From NCBI GenBank assembly GCA_950295325.1, contig OX485807.1, positions 34,936,440-35,000,439 on the forward strand: a stretch of DNA of 64,000 nt, written 5' to 3'. The DNA is from Polytrichum commune. Lineage: Eukaryota; Streptophyta; Polytrichopsida; Polytrichales; Polytrichaceae. This document shows, one piece after another, positions 24,784 through 36,393 of this stretch. Made by a program: the position numbers and the translations under genes. The notes below the pieces were generated by a model. That model had not been told where the DNA came from and did not search any database. It worked only from the letters and a program-made list of their open reading frames with translations. How positions within the stretch are numbered: position 1 is the stretch's first letter; every line of letters starts with the position of its first letter.

Positions 24784-25179
24784 GGGTTGGTTCACACAGA
24801 GTCCCAAGTCCTAAGTCCCAAGTCACTTGAGATGAATCTGTGTAATCTTAGCCGTTGAGAGTGTGGAATTTGGTATTTACCACTTCACACGGAGTCCCAA
24901 GTCCCAAGTCCCAAGTATGATGTGGATGCCTACATGGCAAAACGTTTTGGAGGTGATGCTTGGGACTTTTTTTGAGAGTTTAGTCGAGCAAAAAGCTAGA
25001 CCCAACTCTCAACACAAGTCTTGTGATGTTTTTGCATAAAACAATCAAGATCTGACCTTAATGACAATCAAACATATTTGAATGGTTTCTTGAGGCTTAC
25101 AAGTTGGGACTTTGCCTCCATGTTGGGACTTGCTAGGATGAGTGGGATTTGGGACTTGGGACCGCATGTGCACCAACCC
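24784..25179. mobile_element. PIF/Harbinger-type MITE (396 bp), left of an adjacent pair
   Basis: Begins GGGTTGGTTCACACAGAGTCCC and ends GGGACC...TGTGCACCAACCC, with TAA on each side (24781-24783, 25180-25182). Multiple AAGTCCC(A) units occur near both ends. The right TAA directly abuts the next element. Confidence 0.7.
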
Positions 25180-25182
25180 TAA

Positions 25183-25524
25183 GGGCCACTTCACACACAA
25201 ACCAGGGGCCATGACCATGTAGTTTTGAGGACCCTTGATTCTCATCCAAAGGCCATACCACTCATATGGTGTGTTGGAGTTTACGTCAAACCCACCTCCA
25301 AGAGGTGGGCTTGACACAAATTCGAGTACACCATGAGACGTTATTAATAGTTTGCCATGTAGGAATCCATGTAGACTTTTCATCCATGTTAATTTCTTTG
25401 GGCTCTTAGGCCTTCACCTTCTAGTGTGAAGTGAACTTGGACGAACTATGTTTTTTTGACCTATGAGAGATCTTAGAATGCAATGCTCATGGACCTATAG
25501 TCTCGTGTGTGTGTGAAGTAGCCC
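25183..25524. mobile_element. PIF/Harbinger-type MITE (342 bp), right of an adjacent pair
   Basis: Begins GGGCCACTTCACACACAAAC and ends GTGTGTGTGAAGTAGCCC, followed by TAA (25525-25527); the left TAA is shared with the preceding element. The body relates to the degenerate copy at 100-350. No coding capacity. Confidence 0.65.
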
Positions 25525-25529
25525 TAATC

Positions 25530-26940
25530 TTAAACAATATCCAATAAGGTATGTTGTCCCATTGCCAAGGGGGTGCCCTTTTGTCGAGCTCTAGGGAACA
25601 AATTGCAAAAATAGTGTCTTAGGGTTCCCAAAGTTCCCAATGTAGTGAACTAATGAGGGAGGGGAGTTGTTGGAGTTAGGTGGAGCCCACCTTCATAAAG
25701 GAAATTTAGAAGCACTTCCATGGGAGATGCAAGTACCAAAATTAAGAAGACAACCTCTCTAATTATGACAAGGCAAGCATGGTTTCAAAGGCAAGATGGT
25801 GCATTCTATTCCTTTCTTGTGATTGATTATTAGGGTGTCGGATTAAAGACACATGGTAAGGGTTATTAAAGCTAAGTTAGTGTGTAATTAGCTCATTGGG
25901 TGTTGGTCCCAAGACACATGATGAGTGTGTAAAGATAAACTTGATGATAATAAATAGAAAATATGGTGGGCGTTGTTCAATTCTTGAATAAGACCTTTTG
26001 AAACCTATCATAGCATACTCTAGTAGAATACTTTAGAAATTCACAATCAATTCCAAAGTGAAGAATTAGATTCAAAATTTTATTTGAGAACTTTTCATTC
26101 AGTTTCCCTAAGGTAGAGGGTGCTTGTTCCGCTACCCACCCTTAAACCACCACCTATGTGTGCATCCCAATTTCCAACCCAACAAGGCCTTAAAATGATC
26201 CATACATGACATAATGCCGGGGCTTGCCAAGTGTTGGTTGAGGGGAGCGTGTGTTGCAAGGTTCCATTTGTAGGAGAGCCACCGAAGGTTGATGTAGTGT
26301 TGGGAAGGCAACCAATGCCTAATGGCTTTAACCACATTTGGCATTGGCTTAGGTATTGGGATTAGGTGGTCTTAATCATGTTTTGCAAATGATGATGAGT
26401 TTGTATGAGCCCAAAATGGTTGCTCATATTTGTTTTATGATTAGAATTTACTTAGAATTGCATTTGAGTGCTATTGAAACAATCAAAAGTATAAAAAGAG
26501 TGAGGCTTGGTGTGGATTTATGTTTTAGGCCTTAAGCCATTTTGTGTGGTTAATTAGAAGCTTAGTGGCATTAGGAGTGTTTTCATTAAGTGAGTAGTGT
26601 TTGATGAAGCAAGGGGAAGGGCCTTGGATTTAAATGTTTGATTTAGAACATGTTTGTGTTGGTTTAGGGGGTGAGGGTTTAGTGGATAGGATAAGGTCCT
26701 ACTAAGTAGGAGAGGGTTAAGGAGCTTGTGGTCTTGGGTGCCCTCTCCTCCTCTCCTCCTCTCCTCTTCTCTCTTCTTTTTCTCTGTTGCTTTCTCTCTC
26801 TCTCCCCCTCTTCGCTAGGATTTTGAGCTCTTAGAGCTAGAAGAAAATGTGTGAATTAGGTAAGAAAATTAGTAGGGGATTTAGTGGAATTATTAGAATT
26901 AGGTAGGAGACGTAGGGGAATTAGTGGAATTGGGTAAGGG
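25530..26940. other. Intergenic stretch with a pyrimidine tract
   Basis: A CCTCT/CTCTT-rich tract occupies about 26740-26812. Short open frames near 26095-26340 have no recognisable similarity. It borders the minisatellite. Confidence 0.4.
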
Positions 26941-26944
26941 ACTT

Positions 26945-28010
26945 AGTGGGATTACTTAGGCCAGTTGCTGGATTGGCTTCGGCACTGGGCCAACACTTAG
27001 GAGTTGCTGTGGATTGGTTTCGGCACTGGGCAGTCACTTAGGCTAGCTGCTGGATTGGCTTCGGCACTGGGCCAACACTTAGGAGCTATTGTGGATTTGT
27101 TTCGGCACTGGGCAGTACTTAGGACCTGCTATGGATTTGTTTCGGCACTGGGCCAGCACTTAGGCCAGCTGCTGGATTGGCTTCGGCACTGGGCCAACAC
27201 TTAGGAGCTGCTGTGGATTGGTTTCGGCACTGGGCAGTCACTTAGGCCAGTTGGTGGATTGGTTTCGGATAGGGTTGTCTATCCCAACATCATGACGGTG
27301 TCGTGCCGTCATGACGTGTCGTGTCGTGACGGACCCCTCCGTCACGACACAATAGGGTCCACGTAGGGTCAACCTAGGGGGAAGCTAGTAGGGTGGGTAA
27401 AATACTTACCTTCTTGCCAAGGTGGCGTCCTATGTGGCAGAAAAGGCCGACGTGGACGTGGATATGCCTAGCGCCAGGTAAACCATTTTGCCATTCTGTT
27501 TATCATTCTGTTAAAATCAAAGTAGTAAAATATGACTAAGGAGGGTGTGGGGCGGACGGGGGTGGGGCGGACGGGGGTGGGGCGGACGGGCGCTAGTAAA
27601 TTTTTCCCCACTTTACCTCTACTTTGCTGACATGTCATCACACGTGGACATCTTACATCCTACGTGTCCGAAATGGGGTAATGTAATTACACACAGAATT
27701 CGGTAAAATTCAAGTCCGTCAGGATAAAGACAACATCCGGCATAATGTCATGACGGATACGTGTCGTGACGGCACGACATTATGCCGAGATTAGCCTCCG
27801 TCACGACACAATAGACAACCCTGGTTTCGGCACTGGGTAGTACTTAGGAGCTGCTGTGGATTTGTTTCAGCACTGGGCAGTCACTTAGGCCAACGGCTGG
27901 ATTGGCTTCGGCACTGGGCCAACACTTAGGAGCTACTGTGGATTTGTTTCGGCACTGGGCCAACACTTAGGAGCTGCTGTGGATTGGTTTCGGTACTAGC
28001 CGGCATTTAG
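26945..28010 (+). repeat. Minisatellite of ~40-bp units, interrupted by a transposon
   Basis: Units combine GGATTGG(C/T)TTCGGCACTGGGC with (CA)ACACTTAGGAGCTGCTGT or AGTCACTTAGGCCAGCTGCT. About fifteen such units occur, in 26945-27268 and 27823-28010. The array is split at GGTTTCGG by the element at 27269-27822. Frames through it give low-complexity peptides and are not taken as genes. Confidence 0.85.
27269..27822. mobile_element. Transposon inserted in minisatellite (8-bp TSD GGTTTCGG)
   Basis: The ends are ATAGGGTTGTCTAT and, inverted, AGGGTTGTCTATTGTG. Internal segments rich in GTCGTGACGG / CCGTCACGAC form sub-terminal inverted repeats. GGTTTCGG flanks it on both sides (27261-27268, 27823-27830) and is single in intact minisatellite units. 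This fits a non-autonomous hAT-like element; a 9-bp duplication, and so a Mutator type, is also possible. Three GTGGGGCGGACGGG units sit near 27550-27595. Confidence 0.7.
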
Positions 28011-28327
28011 TTGGTATTATGAAGGGAAGTGGTAGTGGCCCAATGTGGGTTAGTTAGTTATGAATAGCAATTGAGCTTAGCCTAAGTAATTAGAGGATGA
28101 GTAAGTAAAGTAAACCACGTCATGTTAGGTGGTGGTATTGAATATTCACTAGGTGTATGGTTTTTATGAGGGGATGTACTACGGGGTTGACATTAGAGAA
28201 GAGCATTTTTCAATGCTTGTACTTTTATTATGGAATAAATTGGTGTGCAAGATTTGATGGGAATTGTAATGGATTCTCACGAATGCGGCAAGATGGAGTT
28301 ATAGAAACACGAATGTGATATCCATTC

Positions 28328-28376
28328 CCTCACCCGGACTAGGACGCTTAAGGGTGGGTGGTTTGGCCTCATAGTT
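28328..28376 (+). mobile_element. Short fragment shared with the gypsy internal region
   Basis: CACCCGGACTAGGACGCTTA and the following AGGGTGG..TTTGG match the reverse complement of about 60930-60975, inside the chromovirus internal region. It is a solitary fragment of the same retroelement or a common source. Confidence 0.6.
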
Positions 28377-28649
28377 TGTGTGTTGGATTAGTAGTCTAAT
28401 CCTAGGTTGGTCTGCCACATTAGCTTGTCGCTTCATGACTTATGCGGATCGGGGTGTGGAGCAATGCCATGGACCTATTTGGCATGTATTGATAGACGTT
28501 TTTAGATCCTCCTACAATTTGAAGTTTGTTGTTATTTGAAGGTCATTTGAAGGTGGTTTTTGCAGTTTGATGGTATTTGAGAGAGGCCAACTATTAAATC
28601 TTGCATGCTCTTCTTAGATGATGCAACTAAATAAACTTTTAAAAGGCTA

Positions 28650-29290
28650 ATTATTTCAAATAAATATGAAATCAATAAATGTTGACGTATCAATGAAATA
28701 GTTGCTCAAAAAGCCTACATATACAATTTACACCTAATAATATATATATTTATTATGTAATGTTACAAGAATGTCAATCAAAAGGATGGATTGCACATAA
28801 ACAATATTAAAAAATTTCATGTAGTGTTTTGCAAGTATGATTTCCAAACATGTCTAACCAATGAAAACTTGTTACTAAACTAATCACAATCAATATGACA
28901 GATGTTTTAATATTAATGAAATATTTGTCCAAAAATATTACAATTTACATCCGATTGCATGCTAATTGTGTAGCAATTATGGAATGATACAAGAATGCCA
29001 ATCAAGAGCGTGGATTGTACATAAAAATATAAAAATATGGATGTAATATTGTGCTAGATTGAGATACAAACATGTTTACTAAATGAGCAATTTGTCACTA
29101 AACTAATTGCAATCAACATATAATTTATCTAATGCCCGAAATATAAATGAGTATTATTTGAAATCATAATGCAATTGATATATTAGTTTGATAATGTTGT
29201 CTCTATATGGAGGTGTGTTTGAACATTTGTGACGTGATATAAGCACATTTCAAACATATTGCTTTTCCGTTGCTAAACTAATATAAAAGT
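28650..29290 (+). repeat. Three diverged tandem copies of a ~260-bp AT-rich unit
   Basis: The order (A/T)ATGAAATA(G/T)TTG, CAATTTACA(C/T)C, AC(A/G)AGAATG(T/C)CAATCAA, GGATTG(C/T)ACATAAA and (A/C)AAACATGT(C/T)TA is seen twice (28655-28910 and 28915-29130). A weaker third copy ends near 29290. No coding capacity. Confidence 0.5.
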
Positions 29291-29696
29291 GGTCATGTGA
29301 TGTACAACGCTAACCCTGTTAGCAACTTCTTCTAAACATAGCCACATGAATTATGACTGCCACTTTTGCTCACGGTGTGTAAACACCATAATAATGTATT
29401 TTAACAATACTTGCAACAAGTTTACAATGGTTTTGAGAATTTTCACAAGAATGTGGGAGTTTCTAACAACCCAAAAACCGTTGCAAAATTGTTGCAAGTG
29501 TGTTACAACTATGTTGTAATCTAGGGCCCTAGATACAAGTGTTTTATGCTTGTCTTTGCTCTTTCTGTTTGAGCATCACTTTGTTCCTCTAAGTAACTCA
29601 CATAACCCTCCCAAGATTCCATCATATCTAGTTGATCCCCTTTGAACTTTGTAGGTACTGTAGAGAGCGTTGCTTCAAATTTGGTGTGTTCACTTA

Positions 29697-30295
29697 GGGG
29701 CTATTTACATCATGGATCATGAAGTTGTCCCTTGCTCCTCTAAAATATGTGATTGGCTTTTCAACTCGTCCCATGACCACTTCAGTTTATATCAAGAACA
29801 ATAAAATAAAATAAAATCTAAGAGTGACCATGAAACTTGAGGTCCCCAGAAGATCTAATTTCAGGCTTATTGTATCCACTGTCATGGTCCAACGGGTTTG
29901 CAATGGGAGAGGCAAAAGAGGTTCTCTCGCTGCAAATGTAAGGGGATCATGGTAGTGAAAAGATGTTTTAATATTTTTATTTTAAAAACATGTTTGCCAA
30001 ACGTATTTCATTGTTACGAGAAAAGAAGGGTTGAAGAAGGGGAGAAGGTCAAACATGAAGAAAATCCCCAAAATTGCCCTTATTGAACATGTATTAAAAA
30101 AAACCAGCACATCCATTTTTTGGTGCATGGTTACTTCTCTCGGTCCATGTTCGGTTTACACTTGTCAGGGGCCCAAAAGATTTAAGAATGCATTTTGTAA
30201 GAATTGGATCATGGAAGTGTTACCATGAAGTGTGACCATGGAAAAATGCCCTCTGACATGGGACACCTTCATCAACAACAGATGCAAACAACCCC
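29697..30295 (-). mobile_element. P570 MITE, copy 2 (inverted)
   Basis: Begins GGGGCTATTTACATCATGGATC after TTA (29694-29696) and ends GCAAACAACCCC before TTA (30296-30298). Internal GTCCAACGGGTTTGCAA and GTTTACACTTGTCAGGGGCC match copy 1 in reverse complement. Confidence 0.7.
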
Positions 30296-31134
30296 TTACA
30301 TGCATTGCCCTTACATAGACCCTTACTTAATGAAGATCCCAATGCGACCCAAGAACACATTATTTGGATTGCATATGCAAAAGTTATCAAGGTTTAAAGC
30401 TACTTCTTACGATGCATTAGGTTAGGCAATTTTTTCACATAAGTGTCAAGTTATACCTCAAGATTGTGCATTCAATATATATCGCAAGATTGTTCACAAG
30501 ATCGAGCATCCAATCACATATGAGCACGGCACTTTGTTATATCTAAGCATTCTATCACCTATGGTGCTTGGGTTATGTCAACCTTCCACAAACGGTGTCG
30601 GAAGGGCCCGGCAACATTAAGGGAAGTGGGTTGGCAACCTTAGAGAATGGGTTCGGAAATCTGAGCAAGGTCAAATTAAAAACCTTCACGTAGTCATGGA
30701 GAATTTCAATCATGGAGAAGTTCAATCATTCATGATAACCTTTCATTACAAAAATAATAGGACGCAAGATAAACCAAACTTTGTTTCAGTAATTGGCATG
30801 TGGATGAACTAGCAATAAGTTGAAATGACAATACTTGTAAACTTATTTATGAGAAGTGTCAATAAATGTTTCTACCAAGGTGACATAAAACACCATATAA
30901 CATCAAATACAATATTTAGTGTAGTAAACTTGAGCACCATTGGGTCATTCATACCAGAAAATGAGCCCGACTTAGTCCATTACTTGTTGGTCCCACACTT
31001 GCTAACCATGGAACTCAGTCTCGCAAATGCCATGACAAAGTCCACACTTGGGACTTAGCCTAGGAAGTTGCGGCCATTGAAGCATGAGCTCTAGACAAGC
31101 TATAATGTAGATGGGTCTTAAGTGGCTTGTTTTC

Positions 31135-31470
31135 TTGATCGGACCTCTAGATTTGATTGGTATGTGGTTCGGTGATGATCAAAGAGCAAACGTTATAAAG
31201 ACACATGTTTGAAAGAGATTGGATTACGTCTTCAAATATGAATAACTACTCTACACTCAATAGTGAACACAATTGGGAGAACCTGTTGTATGTATCCAAT
31301 TAAGAAATCAACAAACACGCCATTCTGATAAGCATAACTAAATCAGGGGAGGTCCGAGTTTCAAATTTGATTTTTGCAAATATTGCATCGCAAATGTGCT
31401 AATGCCACACGAGTTTTGTTGTGTAAATCTAATTGGTAGAAGGTGGAGGACATGAACCAAATAACACCCA
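31135..31470. repeat. Dispersed repeat R1, long copy
   Basis: Contains AAAGACACATGTTTGAAAGA, TTGGATTACG, CACTCAATAGTGAACACAAT, AATTAAGAAATCAACAAACA and AACTAAATCAGGGGAGGTCC. This is the fullest copy in the window and defines the R1 order. Confidence 0.65.
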
Positions 31471-31620
31471 CATACCTTACAATATTATACTCCTTCTTCT
31501 CCTTAGTGTGCGTACTCACATAATGTGCCATCTAATTAGGGTGGGTTGGTCTACTTTGATTGAAGAAGTTTAGTGAAATAAGTGGTCTCTTGAAAGACTT
31601 GTTGTCTACGTGTGTCGTTT

Positions 31621-32512
31621 GGTCCAACTTCCATGGTCCGATTTCTTAGAAGATCAATTTACATAGCCTTTAGGCCCCTCACTAGGTGTAAACGAAATGT
31701 GGACCAAGAGGAATGACCATGCACCAAAAAGTGAATGTGCTGATTTTTGTAACATATGCCCAAAAAGGGTAGTTTTGGAAAAAGTGCAAGTTTGATCATT
31801 CTCTTGTCTTCTCTTGGGCTTCACTTGTATTCACTTCATGTTAAATGTGTCGAAGATGTGGGTTGCAAATCTTCTCACAACAACTTTTACAAAAAAATTG
31901 AGCTATTTAATTTGTACATGTTCAATGTAATTTACATGTGACATGTAGCTTGTGTTGTACATTGAGCATTATTTGCAACCCGCTTCACCATGTGTACTCG
32001 AATTCTTGAGTTCTAGATGTCCCACGTTGTTTGGTGAAACATGTTGTTTGGTGGGAGCCAATTTAAGGGGTAGGGTAGGGAAGAAATGGTATGTCTCATG
32101 GGCTTTGATATGATGAAGGCACATAGAGGGCAAACTTGTTTCTCAAGATTCATTACAACATATAGATGTTGAAAAGTGTGCCTTGTGAGCCTTACCTAGT
32201 GGGAAGAATTGTATATAAAGCCCCCAAAAGAAAATTCATTAAAAATTCATTATAATAGCATTTCTCTGCCATGGGCCCTTGTTATTTTCTACCAAGGCAC
32301 CTCTTTTGCCGCTCTCACGGCAAAACCCGTTGGACCATGTCAATGGATTATGTAGGCCTTAAAATATGTCTTTTGGGAACCTCAACCTCCATGATCACTT
32401 TGACATTTTTTCCTTGGTGTAAAGTGAAGTGATCCTAGGACGAGTTCAACAGCCAATCAACGCTCTTACATGGCCTTGGGATGACTTCATGGTCTAGGGT
32501 GTAAACAACCCC
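31621..32512 (+). mobile_element. P570 MITE, copy 3 (5'-truncated, with ~400-bp insert)
   Basis: From TGGTCCAACTTCCATGGTC to GTGTAAACAACCCC-TAA it follows copy 1. The left terminal repeat is missing, and an unrelated segment of about 400 bp (about 31815-32220) interrupts the interior between the TTGATCATT and AAAATTCATTAAAAATTCA regions. Confidence 0.65.
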
Positions 32513-32924
32513 TAAGTAATGTATTCTCCTTGTGCATTGGCCGAAAATGCCAAAGTGGATTTGATGTGCAAATGAGTTTTTTGGTTGGACTGGGGGGTGG
32601 GGGTGGGAGATAGATTGTATGTTGTTGTGGGGTGGGCCATGATAGATGGTTGATGCTGATTTGCAACATTTCTAGAAGGTGATTGCTACCAAACTGGAAG
32701 GTGGTGGCAGGAAAAGTTGTAAATTTCTTTGTGGGACAAAGGGAGCCCCCTTTACATTTTCTCTTCTGGATTGCGGTGAGTTGGACTATGATTGTGGACT
32801 TGCTGAATAAAGCTTTCTTATTGTACACCTTGCTAATGTGTTTTCTTGAGGGCATTGCTTTTTCTGGTACATGTTGTAAGCTCTTGCTAATCTAATAAAA
32901 ATCCCAATAAGACTGAGTATCATA

Positions 32925-33200
32925 AGACATATGTTTTTAAAGAGCTTGGATTACGTGTTCAAAATATGATAATTACTTTAAACTCAAAATACTAGTCAAC
33001 ATTTATTGGAGGACCTCAATGAATGTTTAAGGTACATGAAAATCTTCGCTTTGATAATATTCATACGAGCTCTAGAAAAGGTTGTTACGGCATTGATTTG
33101 GATATGTGAACCATGTCATACTTATCTCATGTTTCATATCCAAGGGGAAGTGGGCTTGTCGGGAAAAAGTAACCATTTATGACCCATTCACCTTAAGTAG
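32925..33200. repeat. Dispersed repeat R1, variant copy
   Basis: ATAAGACATATGTTT, GAGCTTGGATTACGTG and TAGTCAACA(T)..GGAGGACC follow the R1 order. The tail with CATATCC(A/T)A(A/G)G and AGTGGGCTTG is shared only with the copy inside the BTB gene at 38740-39110. Confidence 0.55.
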
Positions 33201-33329
33201 GTGAACTGACATCATTAAACCCAAATTTTTAAAAGGTAGGGCACTTGGGTTTTGCTTAACCCTGCACTTGGTGACACTTCCTTCTCCGATACTGTCGGTT
33301 TCTCATAGAAAGCTACGGTGGATGTACCA

Positions 33330-33480
33330 ATCTTGCTCCTTTTAGCTAATTTATGCAAGAACTTGAGCTATAGAGGAGTTCCAGTTTTGGATTCAAGAAA
33401 CTTGCCAGAATTGCTGACGAATTTCGACGAACTCAGCCCAGAATTCGGTCTGAAGCTGCACAACAATGAGGATTGATAAT
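33330..33480 (+). other. Possible exon remnant, unidentified
   Basis: One frame contains NLSYRGVPVLDSRNLPELL, then FDELSPEFGLKLHNNED and a stop near 33475, with base composition more like coding sequence than its surroundings. A second stretch near 33655-33730 (RISANLLVSVDEEDAVGRR) also looks coding-like. I do not recognise either; no start or supporting splice chain could be built. Confidence 0.25.
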
Positions 33481-33784
33481 AATCCTGGTTGCAGATTGCC
33501 TTGAGCTTTCAATCAGCTTGACTTTGCAAATTGACAAGTTTGGGCATGTCGAGATACTTCCCAATCCTCAGCTTCTGCCATGTAGCATCATGTGTTATTT
33601 TGCATTTTTATTTTTTGTGCCTTGCCGCTGTCTCTCTAGGATTTCAGCAAATCTCTTGGTGAGTGTTGATGAGGAGGATGCTGTAGGAAGACGCCATAGC
33701 CAGCTGAAAAAGGATTTTGGCTGCAGGTGTTGTTTTCCACGTTTAATGGGACCTCTACGTCATTTCTGATACAAACTTCAGGGT

Positions 33785-34770
33785 TGCTGCTGTAAGGTAT
33801 GTATGTGGCCCTATTGTGGGCATTTCCAACTCAGTTCGGAAATCGCTTCATCCAGTTTGCAATTGCAATGAATCACGAAATTTGTCTTTTCAAGTTTCAG
33901 AATTGCAGGAGAGATGCAAAAGTTACTAGAGCCCAAAGTGAAGATTCTCTTACTCTTTGAAATGATCACATAGGCTCTCCCATTTGAGATGTTCACTGTT
34001 AGACCTACTCCACATACATGTTTGGCTGGAGGTTCGTCTGGGCGACTGTCTTAGCCAGTTAGCAATTGAAAATCACGAAGATTGCGATTTCAAGTTTCAC
34101 AATCGGAGTAGAGATGCAAAAGTTACAAGAGTCCAAACTAGAGATTGTCTTGCTCTTTAAATGATCACATAGACCCTCCCAATTCTGATGATGTTCACTA
34201 TGGAACCTAGAATGTTGTCCATATTTTGAGCATGTAGTCCATTCTCATCGTAAGACATGTATGTCTATTTCGTTTCGGTGTCCATTCATTCTACAAGCCT
34301 TGCCATATGCTACTCCAATATAGGCATCCCATTAAGAAAAATGACCACTTAAGTCCCACAGACCTTAATTTTATTGACAGTCTCGATACCTTAATTCAGG
34401 TCACGTGAATGCTCGAGAGCAACCTCAATTCCTCTCACCATAACCTAAAAGGCATATGAGATTCTGCTGAGGCTTGTATGGAAATTACGCTTCATGTTCA
34501 AGGTGAAGTTGTATTCTTGACAGATATGGGCCCATGTTCATGTCCATCTTTGGGTCAGATCCGGAATTGGCTCATCCGTTTAGCAATTGCATTGAATCAT
34601 GTAGATCGGCATGTCGAGTTTCCGGAATGGAGTTGAGATGCAAAAGTTATAGGAAGGGATCACATTTACCCTTCCAATTGTGTGTACCACTGAACATAGA
34701 ATGTGCTACAAAATTAAGTTGTTATATACCACTCAAATATAGGTGTCCAATTTAGAAGAGTACTCCCGTA
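33785..34770. repeat. Cluster of R3 repeat copies
   Basis: Three successive blocks (about 33785-34020, 34040-34290, 34500-34760) each carry a (G)TCAGTTCGGAAATCG or similar piece, CAATTGCA(A/T)TGAATCA, GAGATGCAAAAGTTA and CCCTCCCAATT-like sequence, in the order seen at 22425-22740. Confidence 0.55.
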
Positions 34771-34909
34771 AGACCCCCATCCTTTTAGATATGGTTGAAG
34801 AGGGAAGCGCAGATTTCAGTGTGCTCAAATCAAGCCTGAAATGCTGATAAAGTGTTGGGACAAAAGCTCAAGGACATTGAGCATCAGCACACAGTGAAGC
34901 ATCAGCAAA

Positions 34910-35190
34910 AATCGGATTGAAAATCAGACCTCTCCTGATTTAGTTATGGTCATTGGAAGGGCATGTTTGTTTGATTCCTTAATTGAATACATAGGTCCTT
35001 CCAATTGCGTTCACTATTGAGCGTGGAGTAGTTACTAAATTTAAAGACATAATCCAATCTCTTTCAAGTGTGTGTCTTTATGATGTTTGTTTCTTTGATC
35101 CTCACCTAACCACACACCAATCAAGTATAGGTTTCTGATTAAGAAAAGTGACCAAATACGACCCGCATAGCTTAGTACACGTGCTATACA
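34910..35190. repeat. Dispersed repeat R1, inverted copy
   Basis: TACATAGGTCCTTCCAATTG, TTCACTATTGAGCG, AAAGACATAATCCAATCTCT and CCACACACCAATCAAGTA match the reverse complement of the 31135-31470 copy. Confidence 0.6.
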
Positions 35191-35684
35191 ACGATTTGCT
35201 CGAACCTTCAAGTTTCATGGCTTAAGATGTCGTGAAAATGGCTTCTTCCATTCATACGGTTGTGGATGCCCCCTGGTCAACCATTTGGCTATTGCCGCAT
35301 GTGATAAATGTGATGTTTTCTATTTCATTCTAGTTCTAGGTTGCTTTGAGCTGTTATGTAACACTATTAGCTTTAGATTAACTGTGTTTCTATATTCTTA
35401 TCTTTTGGTTTGGTGGTTACTGTAACGTCTTAGTAAGTGTATTCTGAGCCTCAATACTTCCAAGGATATCATCCTCTGGTCCCTGCTAACGTTCTGACAT
35501 CTTATCCTAAATAGTCAGAGACACCAATTGGGTTTTCTTGATAGCTCAAGAATATTTATTTGAAGTTGGATAGGCAGCTATAAATTCGACTGCAAACCTG
35601 AACATGATAAACATTTTCAACTGTAACCATGAGAAAGGCTTACAATTTCCTTCCTACATTAGAGTTATTCGTTAAGTCAACTAT

Positions 35685-35990
35685 AGTTTTGGTTGGGAGT
35701 TGGTTGATTTGCATACCATACTTTCCATGTTTGGTAAGTTTTCTGTGCATGCTTGAAGCCGGTGTGGAGGTTTGGACAAAGAATTTTCTACATTGGTTTA
35801 GGGAGGGCCACACTCGTTTTGACATGCCAAGAGGTGCTAAAATGAGTTTGGCCCCCAATGAACCAGTATAGAAAGTTCTTTGTTTAAACCTTGGCACCCA
35901 CTCCAAGCGTGCACCAAAAACTTACTGAACATGGAAAGTATGGCATGCAAAACAACCAACTCCCGACCAAAACTCCAGTTGAAATAAAGG
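35685..35990. mobile_element. Foldback MITE upstream of the BTB gene
   Basis: The left arm AGTTTTGGTTGGGAGTTGGT..GCATACCATACTTTCCATGTT is an imperfect reverse complement of the right arm near 35900-35990 (ATGGAAAGTATGGCATGC..ACCAACTCCCGACCAAAACT). The arms are about 90 bp. The family also occupies Rab3GAP intron 15. Confidence 0.7.
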
Positions 35991-36393
35991 ATAACCATGT
36001 TCCCATATGTTGAACATTAACTTGAAGAGTTCCTTCAATGTCCCTCGTATTGCCTTCTTCCTGACCATAACATACTATGCAGACTGAAAACACACAGTAT
36101 GTAACTTTTTCTACTTCAGGATTACAGAGTAATATATTCCATCACTTAAAGTGCAGAGAGACCAGTACATATTTACTCAGTACATTATGCCAGCACCGCC
36201 ATAAATAACATTCCTGGTCCAGAAGGGTCAAGGCTACTATATTGGATTTAAGTGCAATTATCATGATTTCATCAGCAAAGACACTGAAACATGCAGACTG
36301 AAAACACACAAGATTGATATTATCAGCAAGACTGTGGGTTTCTTCCACTTTACTTCAGGAAAAGGTATTCTCGTCAAGTTTGTTCATACAAGC

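Noticed and set aside
26095..26344. Pair of minus-strand frames of 70-80 codons
   Set aside because: Two overlapping frames over the same bases with no recognisable motif.
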